A stretch of 64,000 bases of DNA, taken from positions 310,001 to 374,000 of the forward strand of contig NZ_CP067136.1 of assembly GCF_028553785.1 (NCBI RefSeq), in the 5' to 3' direction. The notes beneath the pieces are model-generated. The model worked only from the letters and a program-made list of their open reading frames with translations. It was not told the origin of the DNA and ran no database searches. Of the stretch, positions 34,089 through 42,115 are shown piece by piece; the stretch's first letter is position 1; every line of letters begins with the position of its first letter. Made by a program: the position numbers and the translations under genes. Origin of the DNA: Paracoccus fistulariae. GTDB lineage: Bacteria; Pseudomonadota; Alphaproteobacteria; Rhodobacterales; Rhodobacteraceae.

Positions 34089-34859
34089 ATGAGCTTTGAA
34101 ACCATTCTCTTCGCGATAGAGGACGGCGTCGCGACGCTGACCTTGAACCGCCCGCAGCTGATGAACGCGCTGAGCAGCCAGATGCGCCGCGAGATCACCG
34201 AGGCGCTGACCACCCTGCCGCCCGAGGTGCGCTGCGTGGTCATGACCGGCGCGGGCCGGGGGTTTTGTTCGGGGCAGGATCTGACGGATCGGTCGGTTGC
34301 GACCAGTGTCGAGGCGACCTTGCGCGATGAATACGAGCCCATGCTGCGCGCCATGACCGATTGCCCGGTGCCGATCATCGCTGCGGTGAATGGCGTGGCT
34401 GCCGGGGCGGGTGCCAATCTGGCGCTGGCGGCGGATGTGGTGATCGCCACCGAAAGCGCCAGCTTCATTCAGGCCTTCACCCGGATCGGCCTGATCCCGG
34501 ATGCCGGCGGCACCTTTGTCATTCCGCGCGCCGTGGGCAATGCCCGCGCCATGGGCATGATGCTGTTCGCCGAGCCGGTCTCGGCGCGTCAGGCCGTGGA
34601 ATGGGGCCTGATCTGGGAGGCTTTGCCCGATGAGGCTTTTGCCGAAGGCGTGGCCGCCCGCGCGCGCCATCTGGCCAATGGTCCGACGCTGGCCTATCGC
34701 GCCATTCGCGAGGCGGTCACCCAGTCGACGCAGAACGATCTGGACAGCCAACTGGCGCTGGAGGCGCGCCTGCAGGGTCAGGCCGGCAGTACGCGCGACT
34801 TCATGGAGGGCGTCAGCGCCTTTCTGGAAAAGCGCCCGGCGACATTCACCGGCGCCTGA
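34089..34859 (+). CDS. Enoyl-CoA hydratase/isomerase family protein (PaaG-like)
   Basis: 256-residue crotonase-fold protein. The oxyanion-hole blocks are AGRGFCSGQDL and NGVAAGAGANLALAADVV. FCSGQDL and the length resemble PaaG (epoxyphenylacetyl-CoA isomerase) more than ordinary fatty acid hydratases, and the second block has DAGGTF where crotonases often carry the catalytic Glu, as in PaaG. A role in phenylacetate-type degradation is possible but no other paa gene is in view. Start ATG 34089 follows AAAAGGGGGG. It ends next to the convergent Nudix gene with the two stop codons touching. Confidence 0.85.
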   Translation: MSFETILFAIEDGVATLTLNRPQLMNALSSQMRREITEALTTLPPEVRCVVMTGAGRGFCSGQDLTDRSVATSVEATLRDEYEPMLRAMTDCPVPIIAAVNGVAAGAGANLALAADVVIATESASFIQAFTRIGLIPDAGGTFVIPRAVGNARAMGMMLFAEPVSARQAVEWGLIWEALPDEAFAEGVAARARHLANGPTLAYRAIREAVTQSTQNDLDSQLALEARLQGQAGSTRDFMEGVSAFLEKRPATFTGA

Positions 34860-35558
34860 TCACGTGATCTGAGAGAATCGCGGCGACGGGCCGCGATTGT
34901 CGAAAAACGGCACCGTATCGGGGATCGGCAGCGGCGCGTCATAGGGCACGCTGCCGACCAGCTCCGACAGTTCGGCCAGCACCACTTCGGTGATGAAGGG
35001 CAGGTTCAGGGCGCGCACCTCGGACAGGGGCACCCAATGCAGATGCGACAGCTCATCGCAGGCGCGGCTGAAATCATCGGGATCGCCCGTCAGCGCATTG
35101 GCGTCGATCACAAAGAAATAGGCATCAAAGCGGCGCGGCCGGGCAGGCGGCGTGATCGCGCGGGCCAGATAGATCAGGGCCGTCGGATCGGGGCTGAGAC
35201 CGGTTTCGGCATAGCCCGGCCAGTCACTTTTGGGGCCGTGATCGGCGCCGATGAGCTGGCCCGTTTCCTCGGCCAGTTCGCGCAGGGCGGCGGCGGCGAT
35301 GGCATGGGGGTTCGGCGCAACGCCCGGGCGCGGCTCGGCCAGCAGGCGGTCGCGATGCGGCGCGGGCAATTGACCGGCCAGCGGCGCGGTCGCGTCCTCG
35401 GGATCGACGGCGCCACCGGGAAAGACATATTTCGACGGCATGAAGGCGGCCTTGGCGCCGCGCATCCCCATCAGCACGCTGCTGCCCTGTGCGGTGCGTC
35501 GCAACAGGATGATCGTCGCGGCTTCCCGGATCGGCGGGTCGTTCTCTGCCGCGCTCAA
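34860..35558 (-). CDS. Nudix hydrolase
   Basis: 232-residue Nudix protein. FPGGAVDPED opens the Nudix region and AAAALRELAEETGQLIG is the core (RExxEE), with a long insert between them as in the NUDT19/CoA-diphosphatase-like subgroup. The substrate is probably a nucleoside diphosphate derivative or CoA ester; the sequence alone does not decide. The start overlaps the DUF983 stop by four bases (ATGA), so the two are translationally coupled. Confidence 0.88.
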   Translation of the reverse strand: MSAAENDPPIREAATIILLRRTAQGSSVLMGMRGAKAAFMPSKYVFPGGAVDPEDATAPLAGQLPAPHRDRLLAEPRPGVAPNPHAIAAAALRELAEETGQLIGADHGPKSDWPGYAETGLSPDPTALIYLARAITPPARPRRFDAYFFVIDANALTGDPDDFSRACDELSHLHWVPLSEVRALNLPFITEVVLAELSELVGSVPYDAPLPIPDTVPFFDNRGPSPRFSQIT

Positions 35559-35962
35559 TGCGTTTCCGCCCCGGCGCCTTCAAAGCCATGCATCCGGCGC
35601 GCCCATTGAAAGCCGACGAAGGCGCCCTTGATCCGTGGCAGCAGCAGCAGCGACGAGATCACCGTGCCCAGTCCGAAAATCGCGATCATGGTCATGGCCG
35701 AGGGCCGGAAGGCGATGAAATAGGCCAAGAGGATCGGCGCCGCCAGATGCGACACGATCAGGATGGTCAGATAGGCCGGCCCGTCATCGGCCCGCTGATG
35801 GTGCAGTTCCTCGTCGCAGTTCGGGCAATGATCCGACACTTTCAAATAGCCGCGAAACATCTTGCCCTGACCGCAAGAGGGGCAGAGGCCGCGCGTGCCG
35901 CGCCACATCGCCTGTCCGGTCGGACGGTCGTTCTGATCCTGAAGATGTATCGGCTGTGACAT
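35555..35962 (-). CDS. DUF983 membrane protein with two CxxC zinc motifs
   Basis: 135-residue protein: an N-terminal zinc-ribbon-like part with CPSCGQGKMF and CPNCDEEL (residues about 27-50), then two transmembrane helices (YLTILIVSHLAAPILLAYFIAF and MIAIFGLGTVISSLLLL). This is the DUF983 family, common in alphaproteobacteria and of unknown function. A perfect 16-bp palindrome lies 24 bases upstream. The Nudix gene follows in the same operon. Confidence 0.9.
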   Translation of the reverse strand: MSQPIHLQDQNDRPTGQAMWRGTRGLCPSCGQGKMFRGYLKVSDHCPNCDEELHHQRADDGPAYLTILIVSHLAAPILLAYFIAFRPSAMTMIAIFGLGTVISSLLLLPRIKGAFVGFQWARRMHGFEGAGAETH

Positions 35963-35985
35963 GGGAACCCTCGGTCAAACATGGC

Positions 35986-36001
35986 TGACGCCATGGCGTC
36001 A
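35986..36001. repeat. Perfect 16-bp palindrome upstream of the DUF983-Nudix operon
   Basis: TGACGCCATGGCGTCA reads the same on both strands and sits 24-39 bases before the DUF983 start codon, an operator-like position. Confidence 0.55.
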
Positions 36002-36090
36002 CCGCTTAATCTAGGGGATAGATGACCGCTTCGCCAGTTCTTGTCACAGCAAAGTCGGGGAAATGCCCGCGGCTGCGGGCCCGGCATGGC

Positions 36091-37482
36091 TCAGGCGCGC
36101 AGCCAGGCATCGTCCGCGCCCATCATCACGCGGTTACGCCCCTGAGCCTTGGCCGCGATCAGCGCCTGATCCGCGCGTTCCAGCACCAGCTTTGCCAGAT
36201 CGGTCGCTGTGTCATTGGCACCGTATCGATCGCCGATCGCGATCCCGACCGAGGCGGTGACCCTGATCTCACCACCGCCCGAAAGCCGGGGCAGGGGCGT
36301 GCCATGCATGCCGATCGCGCGGCGGATATCTTCGGCGATGCGATAGGCCAGACGCTCATCGGTCTGGGGCAGGACGACCAGGAATTCCTCGCCGCCCAGC
36401 CGTGCCAGGATACCGCGATCGGCCACCACCGCCTGCAGGCGGCGGGCGACTTCGCACAGGACGGCATCGCCTGCGGCGTGGCCGTAATTGTCATTGATGG
36501 ATTTGAAGTAATCCAGATCCAGAATCATGGCCGCGAATGCCTGACGGTCGCGCATCGCGGCATCGGCGATCTTGGACAGGCGCGGCTCGGCATAGCGGCG
36601 ATTATAGAGGCCGGTCAGCGGATCGGTGATCGCCCATTCCCGGTTGCGCCGCTCGGCATCGCGGCGGCTGTCGGCGCGGCGCTTGCGCTGCAATTGCTTT
36701 TGCAGGGTCAGCTTGGCAATCTCGATATCGCCGCCATCGGTCAGTTCCAGCGGCAGCACATCGCCCGCCCCAAGATCCAGCGCGATGGTCGAGAAATCGC
36801 CGCGTTCCTTGTTGTCGGCCACGATGAAGGCCGCATTCCGCGACCCCTGACGCGAACGCAGTTCCGACATCAGCCGCAGACCGTCGCCATTCCCGCCGAT
36901 ATGGGCCGCGATCAGATACAGATCGGCGCTGTGCCCGGCGGCTGCGGCGGCCAGGGCCTCTTCCGGGCTGTTGATGGAAAGTCGGCAGTTCAGCTGCGAT
37001 TGCAGCAGATAGCGCCAGCGCAGGGCCCGGGCCGGCGAATCGGCAACCAGCGCGACATTGCCTGCCCAGCTGTCCTCGAACGGGGCAGGAGCCTCGGCCA
37101 TCGAAAAGAGCAGACCCGAGCCCTGATCATCCTCGCGCAGCAGGCCGCGGATACGCGCCAGCAGCATCTGCTCATTCACCCCCGGATCAAGGGCACCCGT
37201 CGCCCCGGCCCGCAGGATCTGGATCCGCCCGGAGGCAGTGGTCAGCGCCAGAATGGTAATGCCCGGCTGCTGCTGCGTGATCAGTTTGCAGACCGAGACC
37301 TGATCGCAATCGGTCAGCGCCGAACCAAGGATCACCAGATCCGGCGTATCGTCGGCCAGTGAGCGAAGCAGTTGTTTCGAGCTTGATGCCGTCATCACCT
37401 CATAGCAGGCCGCCGCAAGGCGGACCTTCATCATGATTCGTGTCGTAGCCGATCCATCTGCTACCAGGATGCGCGCGGTCAT
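36091..37482 (-). CDS. PleD-like diguanylate cyclase with degenerate receiver domains
   Basis: 463 residues from ATG 37482 (MTARILVAD). Architecture REC-REC-GGDEF as in Caulobacter PleD. The cyclase domain looks active: DPLTGLYNRR and GGEEF at 363-367. The first receiver is degenerate: the phospho-acceptor position is Gly53 (LVILGSAL; PleD has Asp), the N-terminal acidic pair is DG, and Asp99 stands where the conserved Lys is expected. The second receiver also lacks the Asp, which is normal for PleD. The product-inhibition I-site RxxD five residues before GGEEF is absent (ADRG). So it should make c-di-GMP without phosphorylation or feedback control by the canonical routes. Divergent from the DUF3572 gene. 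AAGGAA precedes the start. Confidence 0.88.
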   Translation of the reverse strand: MTARILVADGSATTRIMMKVRLAAACYEVMTASSSKQLLRSLADDTPDLVILGSALTDCDQVSVCKLITQQQPGITILALTTASGRIQILRAGATGALDPGVNEQMLLARIRGLLREDDQGSGLLFSMAEAPAPFEDSWAGNVALVADSPARALRWRYLLQSQLNCRLSINSPEEALAAAAAGHSADLYLIAAHIGGNGDGLRLMSELRSRQGSRNAAFIVADNKERGDFSTIALDLGAGDVLPLELTDGGDIEIAKLTLQKQLQRKRRADSRRDAERRNREWAITDPLTGLYNRRYAEPRLSKIADAAMRDRQAFAAMILDLDYFKSINDNYGHAAGDAVLCEVARRLQAVVADRGILARLGGEEFLVVLPQTDERLAYRIAEDIRRAIGMHGTPLPRLSGGGEIRVTASVGIAIGDRYGANDTATDLAKLVLERADQALIAAKAQGRNRVMMGADDAWLRA

Positions 37483-37586
37483 TGTGCCGACGTTCCTTAC
37501 CTTGCTAATTCCCCGTAAAATTTGACATGAATTTCTTAACAAACGGTTTCCCTGAATCGTATGATCCGGATGAGAGGTAAGGCAGG

Positions 37587-37877
37587 ATGACATATTCCCG
37601 ACAGGCTGCGGGCGATCTGGCAAGTTCGGCGCTGTTATATCTGCTGCAGACCCCCGAGCTTGCGGCGGGGTTCATGGGAAGCACCGGGCTGCGCCCCGAA
37701 GATCTGCGGCAACTGGCCGGGCAACCCGAACTGGCCGTGCATGTGCTGGATTATCTGCTGGAGGATGACGCGCGCGTCATTGACGCGGCCGAATCGTTGC
37801 AGGTGAAGGCCGCCGATTTCATGTCCGCCCGAACGGCGCTGGCCGGACCGGGCAGCTTTGGCTGGGAGCCGGACTGA
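37587..37877 (+). CDS. DUF3572 family protein
   Basis: 96-residue all-helical protein of the DUF3572 family (LASSALLYLLQTPELAAGFMGSTGLRPEDLRQLAGQPE pattern), found in alphaproteobacteria, frequently next to pleD-type genes. Function unknown. It is divergent from the PleD-like gene with 104 bp between them, where TTGACA (37522-37527) is a possible -35 box without a good -10. A ribosome-binding site AAGGCAGG precedes ATG 37587. The H-NOX-like gene begins 55 bases after its stop. Confidence 0.85.
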   Translation: MTYSRQAAGDLASSALLYLLQTPELAAGFMGSTGLRPEDLRQLAGQPELAVHVLDYLLEDDARVIDAAESLQVKAADFMSARTALAGPGSFGWEPD

Positions 37878-37932
37878 CATTTCTGATTTCTTCACCTTTC
37901 ATGGCTAGTCTGCGTCGCAACTGAGGTAAGCC

Positions 37933-38496
37933 ATGCAACTGATTGTCGATAACGCCATCAAGGACTTTCTGAAGTCCAACTATGCCGGGCTTTGGCGTGA
38001 ACGCGAGCCGCTGACGCATCTTTGCCCACCCGATGGCAAGGCGGCGGGCAAGCACGGATTGCTGGATTGGGCTGCGGCCCAGACCGGCAAATCATCCGAG
38101 GAAATGTTCGAGGATTTCGGCGCCTGGCTGGCGCGGCAGGAACCGATCCGACGTTTGCTGCGCTTCTCGGGCCGTGATTTCGCCGATTTCGTCGCCAGGC
38201 TGGAAGAGCTGCCGGGCCGCGCCCATATGATCAGCGCGGATTTCGCCATGCCGCCCCTGCAGGTCTGCAGCCTGAACCCCGAGGAAATGCAGGTGATCCT
38301 GCCGCCGAACGCATTGCGCTGGTCGGCGCTGCTGGCCGGAATATTGCGGGTCATGGCAGATGATTACGGCGCACTTGGGCTGATTTCGCTGGAACAGAAC
38401 AACATCACCGTCCAGATCTCGGACGGGAAATTCGCCGAGGGGCGCGATTTCAGCCTGAGCGCCATGGCCGCGGACTACATGCAGCGTGGTGCCTGA
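37933..38496 (+). CDS. H-NOX (HNOB)-like protein lacking the heme histidine
   Basis: 187-residue protein with the H-NOX/HNOB fold pattern: IVDNAIKDFLKSNYAGLWRERE at the N-terminus, LLDWAAAQTGKSSEEMFEDFGAWLA (43-67), RLLRFSGRDFADFVARLEEL (73-93), and WSALLAGILRVMADDYG (130-146). In heme-binding H-NOX proteins a proximal His follows the equivalent of LEEL; here that place is Pro94-Gly95, and the nearest His (His98) is out of register. The YxSxR heme-propionate motif is also missing (PPNAL, 124-128). So it probably does not bind heme in the canonical way. AGGTAAG precedes ATG 37933. Its stop overlaps the start of the HNOBA-GGDEF gene (TGATG), indicating a sensor-cyclase pair. Confidence 0.75.
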   Translation: MQLIVDNAIKDFLKSNYAGLWREREPLTHLCPPDGKAAGKHGLLDWAAAQTGKSSEEMFEDFGAWLARQEPIRRLLRFSGRDFADFVARLEELPGRAHMISADFAMPPLQVCSLNPEEMQVILPPNALRWSALLAGILRVMADDYGALGLISLEQNNITVQISDGKFAEGRDFSLSAMAADYMQRGA

Positions 38497-39533
38497 TGCG
38501 TGACGAGGTTCTTTTGCTGGATCACCACGGCATGGCGCGCTTGTTGCCGATGCATCTGCTGATCGATCCGGCCGGTCAGATCAAAGCCTGCGGTCCGACG
38601 CTGCGCAAGTTCATCGGGCCTGCGGACAAGATCGCCGATGCGTTTCAGGATTCGCGACAGAACGCGGTTGGCTCGGTTCTTGATCTTCTGCAAGAGGCCG
38701 GGGCGACGGCAGAGCGGATATTTCTCAAATTGCTGGAACCGCCGCATCTGGTGCTGCGGGGACATGCGGTTTTCACCGCCTCGGGCGATATTCTGGTCAA
38801 TCTGGGTCTGGGGATCGAATTGACCAGGGCGGTCAGTTGCTGTGATCTGACGGATAGCGATTTCGCCCCGCCGGAACTGGCGATGGAACTGCTGTTCCTG
38901 CACGAGGCGAACCGCGTGGTCATGGGGCAGCTGACCGATTCGCATACGCTGCTGGAAAAGGCCCGTGCCGCCGCCGAGATGCAGGCCCATACGGACGCGC
39001 TGACCGGCCTTGCCAACCGGCGCAGTCTGGATCTGGTGCTGGATGCGGTCTTCCGGGGCAGGGACGGGCAAGAGGAGGGCTGGGAGCGGGCCTTTACCCT
39101 GATGCATCTGGATCTGGACGGCTTCAAGCAGGTCAATGACTGTCTGGGCCATGATGCCGGCGATCAGGTCCTGTGTCGCGTGGCCGAGATCCTGACCGAG
39201 TTGACCCGGCATGACGATTTCGTCGCGCGTGTGGGCGGCGACGAATTCGTGCTGGTCCTGCCGGGGCTTTTTTCGCATGAGGATCTGCTGCAGTTTGGCC
39301 GCCGGATCATCGCCGCGATCGAGACGATCCCCAAGACGATCGGATGCTTCTCGCGCGTCTCGGCCAGTATCGGCATGACGCGGTCGGTCTTTGCCGCCGG
39401 ACGCTCGGCCGAGCAGATCGTGAAGGATGCCGATACGGCCTTGTATCGTGCAAAAAATACCGGGCGCGGCAGGGCGGTGATTTTCGAGGGTGAGACCGGC
39501 GAAGGCGACGCAATCCTGCCCCCGATCCTGTGA
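38496..39533 (+). CDS. HNOBA-type sensor domain fused to a GGDEF diguanylate cyclase
   Basis: 345 residues. The N-terminal 150 residues match the HNOB-associated (HNOBA) PAS-like domain of soluble guanylate cyclases and H-NOX partners: RLLPMHLLIDPAGQIKACG, LVLRGHAVFTASGDILVNLG (85-104), LTDSDFAPPELAMELLFLHEAN (118-139), then a coiled signalling helix (GQLTDSHTLLEKARAAAEM). The cyclase domain has DALTGLANRR (167-176), GGDEF at 247-251, and an I-site RHDD at 238-241, so it should be active and feedback-inhibited. It is cytoplasmic. In Dinoroseobacter and Shewanella, heme-loaded H-NOX controls a partner cyclase in response to NO; here the coupled H-NOX-like protein seems heme-less. Confidence 0.85.
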   Translation: MRDEVLLLDHHGMARLLPMHLLIDPAGQIKACGPTLRKFIGPADKIADAFQDSRQNAVGSVLDLLQEAGATAERIFLKLLEPPHLVLRGHAVFTASGDILVNLGLGIELTRAVSCCDLTDSDFAPPELAMELLFLHEANRVVMGQLTDSHTLLEKARAAAEMQAHTDALTGLANRRSLDLVLDAVFRGRDGQEEGWERAFTLMHLDLDGFKQVNDCLGHDAGDQVLCRVAEILTELTRHDDFVARVGGDEFVLVLPGLFSHEDLLQFGRRIIAAIETIPKTIGCFSRVSASIGMTRSVFAAGRSAEQIVKDADTALYRAKNTGRGRAVIFEGETGEGDAILPPIL

Positions 39534-39590
39534 CATTTCGACCGGAAAACCCCGGTTGGCTTGGACGGATCGATGACTTAAAGCGAGCCT

Positions 39591-40193
39591 ATGACAGAAG
39601 GCTTACCCTTGGCGCGCCCGGGCATGAAAATCGGGCTGCTGGGCGGATCGTTCGATCCTGCCCATGAAGGGCATGTCAATATCACCGAAGCCGCGATGCG
39701 GGCCTTTCGTCTGGATCGCGTCTGGTGGCTGGTCACGCCCGGCAACCCGCTGAAGGCGCGCGGTCCGGCCCCGCTGGCGCAGCGCATCGCGGGCGCCCGG
39801 GCGATGCTGAACGATCCGCGGATCGTCGTGACCGATATCGAAAGCCGCCTGCAGACCCGCATGACGGCGGATACCATCGCGGCGGTGCAGCGGCTTTATC
39901 CCGGCGTGCATTTCGTCTGGCTGATGGGGTCCGACAATCTGATCCAGTTCGACAGATGGGACCGCTGGCGCGAGATTGCCGAAAGCCTCCCTATCGGCGT
40001 GATGGCGCGGCCCGGCAGCAGGCTTGCGGCGCGAAACTCGGTGGCCGCGAACAGGCTGCAGCGCTGGCGTCTGCCGGTCGCACAGGCAGCCTTGTTGCCA
40101 TTGCGGAAACCTCCGGCATGGGTTTTGATCAATTTGCCGATGTCCAAACTATCTTCGACCGCCTTGCGACAGGCGAAAGAGACCAAAGAATGA
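39591..40193 (+). CDS. nadD: Nicotinate-nucleotide adenylyltransferase
   Basis: 200-residue NadD, which adenylylates nicotinate mononucleotide in NAD synthesis. The nucleotidyltransferase motif is GGSFDPAHEGHV (18-29) and the second signature ISxTxxR appears as LSSTALRQ near the C-terminus. WWLVTPGNPLK and WLMGSDNLIQFDRW are typical NadD blocks. Start ATG 39591 is used because relatives share the ten-residue leader before MKIGLLGG; ATG 39624 is the alternative. The stop overlaps the dacB start (ATGA). Confidence 0.94.
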   Translation: MTEGLPLARPGMKIGLLGGSFDPAHEGHVNITEAAMRAFRLDRVWWLVTPGNPLKARGPAPLAQRIAGARAMLNDPRIVVTDIESRLQTRMTADTIAAVQRLYPGVHFVWLMGSDNLIQFDRWDRWREIAESLPIGVMARPGSRLAARNSVAANRLQRWRLPVAQAALLPLRKPPAWVLINLPMSKLSSTALRQAKETKE

Positions 40194-41593
40194 CCTATCT
40201 TCACCGTCGTCATCTGCTGGCCGGCATGGCCGCGTCGGGGCTTTTGGCCCGCAGCGCATTCGGGCAGAACCTTGAGAGCCGCCCCCCGCTACGCCCGACG
40301 ATAGATGCGGCAAGTCTGGCAAAGGCCTCGGGCTTGCCGGGGCAGGTCGGTTTCGCGCTGACCGATCCCGCCACGATGCGCCTGATCGAGGGGCAGGCAG
40401 AGGGCGCGCCGATGCCGCCCGCCAGCATCCTCAAGGCGATCACGGCGCTTTATGCCCTGTCGCAACTTGGTCCGCAGCATCGCTTCCGCACGCGGGTGAT
40501 CCGCGCGGGCGATGCGCTGATCCTGGCGGGCGGCGGCGATCCGGTGCTGACCACCGATGATCTGGCGACGCTGGCCGGAAGGATCGTCGAGGCCGGGCAG
40601 ACAACGCCCGCGCGCTTCTGCGTCTGGGGTGGCGCGCTGCCGCAGGTCGAGGAAATCACCCCCGATCAGGCCGATTATCTGGCCTATAACCCGGCGGTGT
40701 CGGGGATGATCCTGAATTTCAACCGGGTGCATCTGGGCTGGCGGCGGACCAATGGCGGGTTGCAGATGTCGCTGGAGGCGCGGGCGGCGCGTAACTCGCC
40801 CCGCGCCTATACGATCACCGCCGCGCCGGGCGATCAGCGTGACCTGTTTTCCTATCGCAGCGAGGGGCGCCGCGAAAGCTGGACGGTGGCGCGCTCGGCC
40901 ATGGGGCGGGCGGGCAGCCGCTGGTTGCCGGTCCGCAAGCCAGAGCTTTACGCGGGCGATGTGTTCCAGACCCTGTGCCGTGCCAAGGGGCTGGTCCTGC
41001 CCAATCCCGAGGTCATTTCCGCCTTGCCGTCGGGCGACGAGGTCGCCTGGCTTGAAAGCCAGCCGCTGACCGACATTCTGCGCGACATGCTGCGCTATTC
41101 GACCAATCTGACGGCCGAGGTCGTCGGCCTGCATGCCAGCCGCGCCGCCACGCCGCGGCAATCGGCGCAGGCGATGCAGGCCTGGCTGGTCGCACAAGGG
41201 CAGGGGCTGAACTTCACGCTGGGCGATCATTCCGGCCTCAGCGATACCAGCCGCGTCACCGCGCAGGGCATGGCGAAACTGCTGGCCGGGCCGGGGCTGG
41301 CCACCGGGCTGCCCGCGCTGCTGAAGAAAAACCCGCTGGACGACGATCTGGGCGCCGATGCGGACCGCGCGGCGCAGGTTCTTGCCAAGACGGGAACGCT
41401 GAATTTCGTCTCGAATCTGGCGGGATATCTGCAGGATGCCGATGGCAGCTATCGCGCCTTCGCGCTGATGTGCATGGACAGGCCGCGACATGTGGCGACC
41501 TCGGGGCAGGAGCTTCCTGCAGGGGTCGCGACATGGACACGGGATGCCAAACGGCTGCAACGCCGCATCCTGCAAAGCTGGGCTGCGGCCTGA
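40190..41593 (+). CDS. dacB: D-alanyl-D-alanine carboxypeptidase/endopeptidase (PBP4, S13)
   Basis: 467-residue class C penicillin-binding protein that trims peptidoglycan peptides in the periplasm. Active-site motifs: SxxK Ser79-Ile-Leu-Lys82, SxN Ser304-Thr-Asn306, and KTG Lys400-Thr-Gly402. The N-terminus HRRHLLAGMAASGLLARSAFG has a twin arginine followed by a moderately hydrophobic stretch, so Tat export is possible. ATG 40190 overlaps the nadD stop by four bases. It converges on the TerB-like gene, ending ten bases away. Confidence 0.93.
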   Translation: MTYLHRRHLLAGMAASGLLARSAFGQNLESRPPLRPTIDAASLAKASGLPGQVGFALTDPATMRLIEGQAEGAPMPPASILKAITALYALSQLGPQHRFRTRVIRAGDALILAGGGDPVLTTDDLATLAGRIVEAGQTTPARFCVWGGALPQVEEITPDQADYLAYNPAVSGMILNFNRVHLGWRRTNGGLQMSLEARAARNSPRAYTITAAPGDQRDLFSYRSEGRRESWTVARSAMGRAGSRWLPVRKPELYAGDVFQTLCRAKGLVLPNPEVISALPSGDEVAWLESQPLTDILRDMLRYSTNLTAEVVGLHASRAATPRQSAQAMQAWLVAQGQGLNFTLGDHSGLSDTSRVTAQGMAKLLAGPGLATGLPALLKKNPLDDDLGADADRAAQVLAKTGTLNFVSNLAGYLQDADGSYRAFALMCMDRPRHVATSGQELPAGVATWTRDAKRLQRRILQSWAAA

Positions 41594-41603
41594 CAGGGTC
41601 CGG

Positions 41604-42026
41604 TCACAAGACGCGGTGGCGCACCTGTGCTGACAGTTCGATCGCGGCCGCATGCAGGCGCGAGATCTTCAGCTCATGCCGGATCTCGGCCAGCATCGCG
41701 ATCTCGCCCTCATAGAGCCGCCCATCCGCCGCGCCGACGTCGCAGGCCAGCGCATAGGCGGTTTCGTACAGCTTTTCCGGCAGCGCATCGAGGATCAGGC
41801 CGAACAGCGCGTCCAGCCCCTCTTCCTCTTCAAAGAGGGTCATCACCGTCTGGCTGATCGTGCGGATGCGGTCGTCGTCATATTGGGCAAAGACCGGGGC
41901 ATGATCGACATTGCGCTGTATCGCCAGCAGCTCTGACGTGCGCATCGTCGAATCCGAGGCTGACACGGCGACCATCACCGCCACAAGGGCGTCGCAGGGC
42001 GTGAAAGAGGGAAGGTCGGCGGTCAT
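41604..42026 (-). CDS. TerB-like protein
   Basis: 140-residue helical protein of the TerB/tellurite resistance family (CDALVAVMVAVSASDSTMRTSELLAIQRNV and LALACDVGAADGRLYEGEIAMLAEIRHEL-type blocks with the two metal-binding acidic Asp-rich loops ASDSTMRTSE and AADGRLYEGE). Such proteins can bind divalent metals; no other ter gene is present, so tellurite resistance should not be assumed. ATG 42026 has GGAG seven bases upstream. Divergent from lysK, 89 bp apart. Confidence 0.85.
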   Translation of the reverse strand: MTADLPSFTPCDALVAVMVAVSASDSTMRTSELLAIQRNVDHAPVFAQYDDDRIRTISQTVMTLFEEEEGLDALFGLILDALPEKLYETAYALACDVGAADGRLYEGEIAMLAEIRHELKISRLHAAAIELSAQVRHRVL

Positions 42027-42115
42027 GTCATTCTCCGTTCGTGTTTGGCGTAAATTATTGACGATCCATGTGGCGTTCAATAAGGCGAGTTCACCTTGAA
42101 ACAGGAGAAATAGCG
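42027..42115. promoter_or_regulatory. Divergent promoter gap between terB-like gene and lysK
   Basis: On plus, TTGACG at 42058-42063 and TAAGGC 17 bases downstream are candidate -35/-10 boxes for lysK. On minus, TTGAAC and TAATTT, also 17 apart, occupy the same stretch for the TerB-like gene. Overlapping divergent promoters are likely, but the -10 boxes are weak. Confidence 0.35.

Noticed and set aside
36022..37362. Plus-strand open frame opposite the PleD-like gene
   Set aside because: No conserved motif; the minus-strand REC-REC-GGDEF reading explains the sequence.
41604..42026. Tellurite resistance operon
   Set aside because: Only a lone TerB-like gene is present; no terA, terC, terD or terZ.
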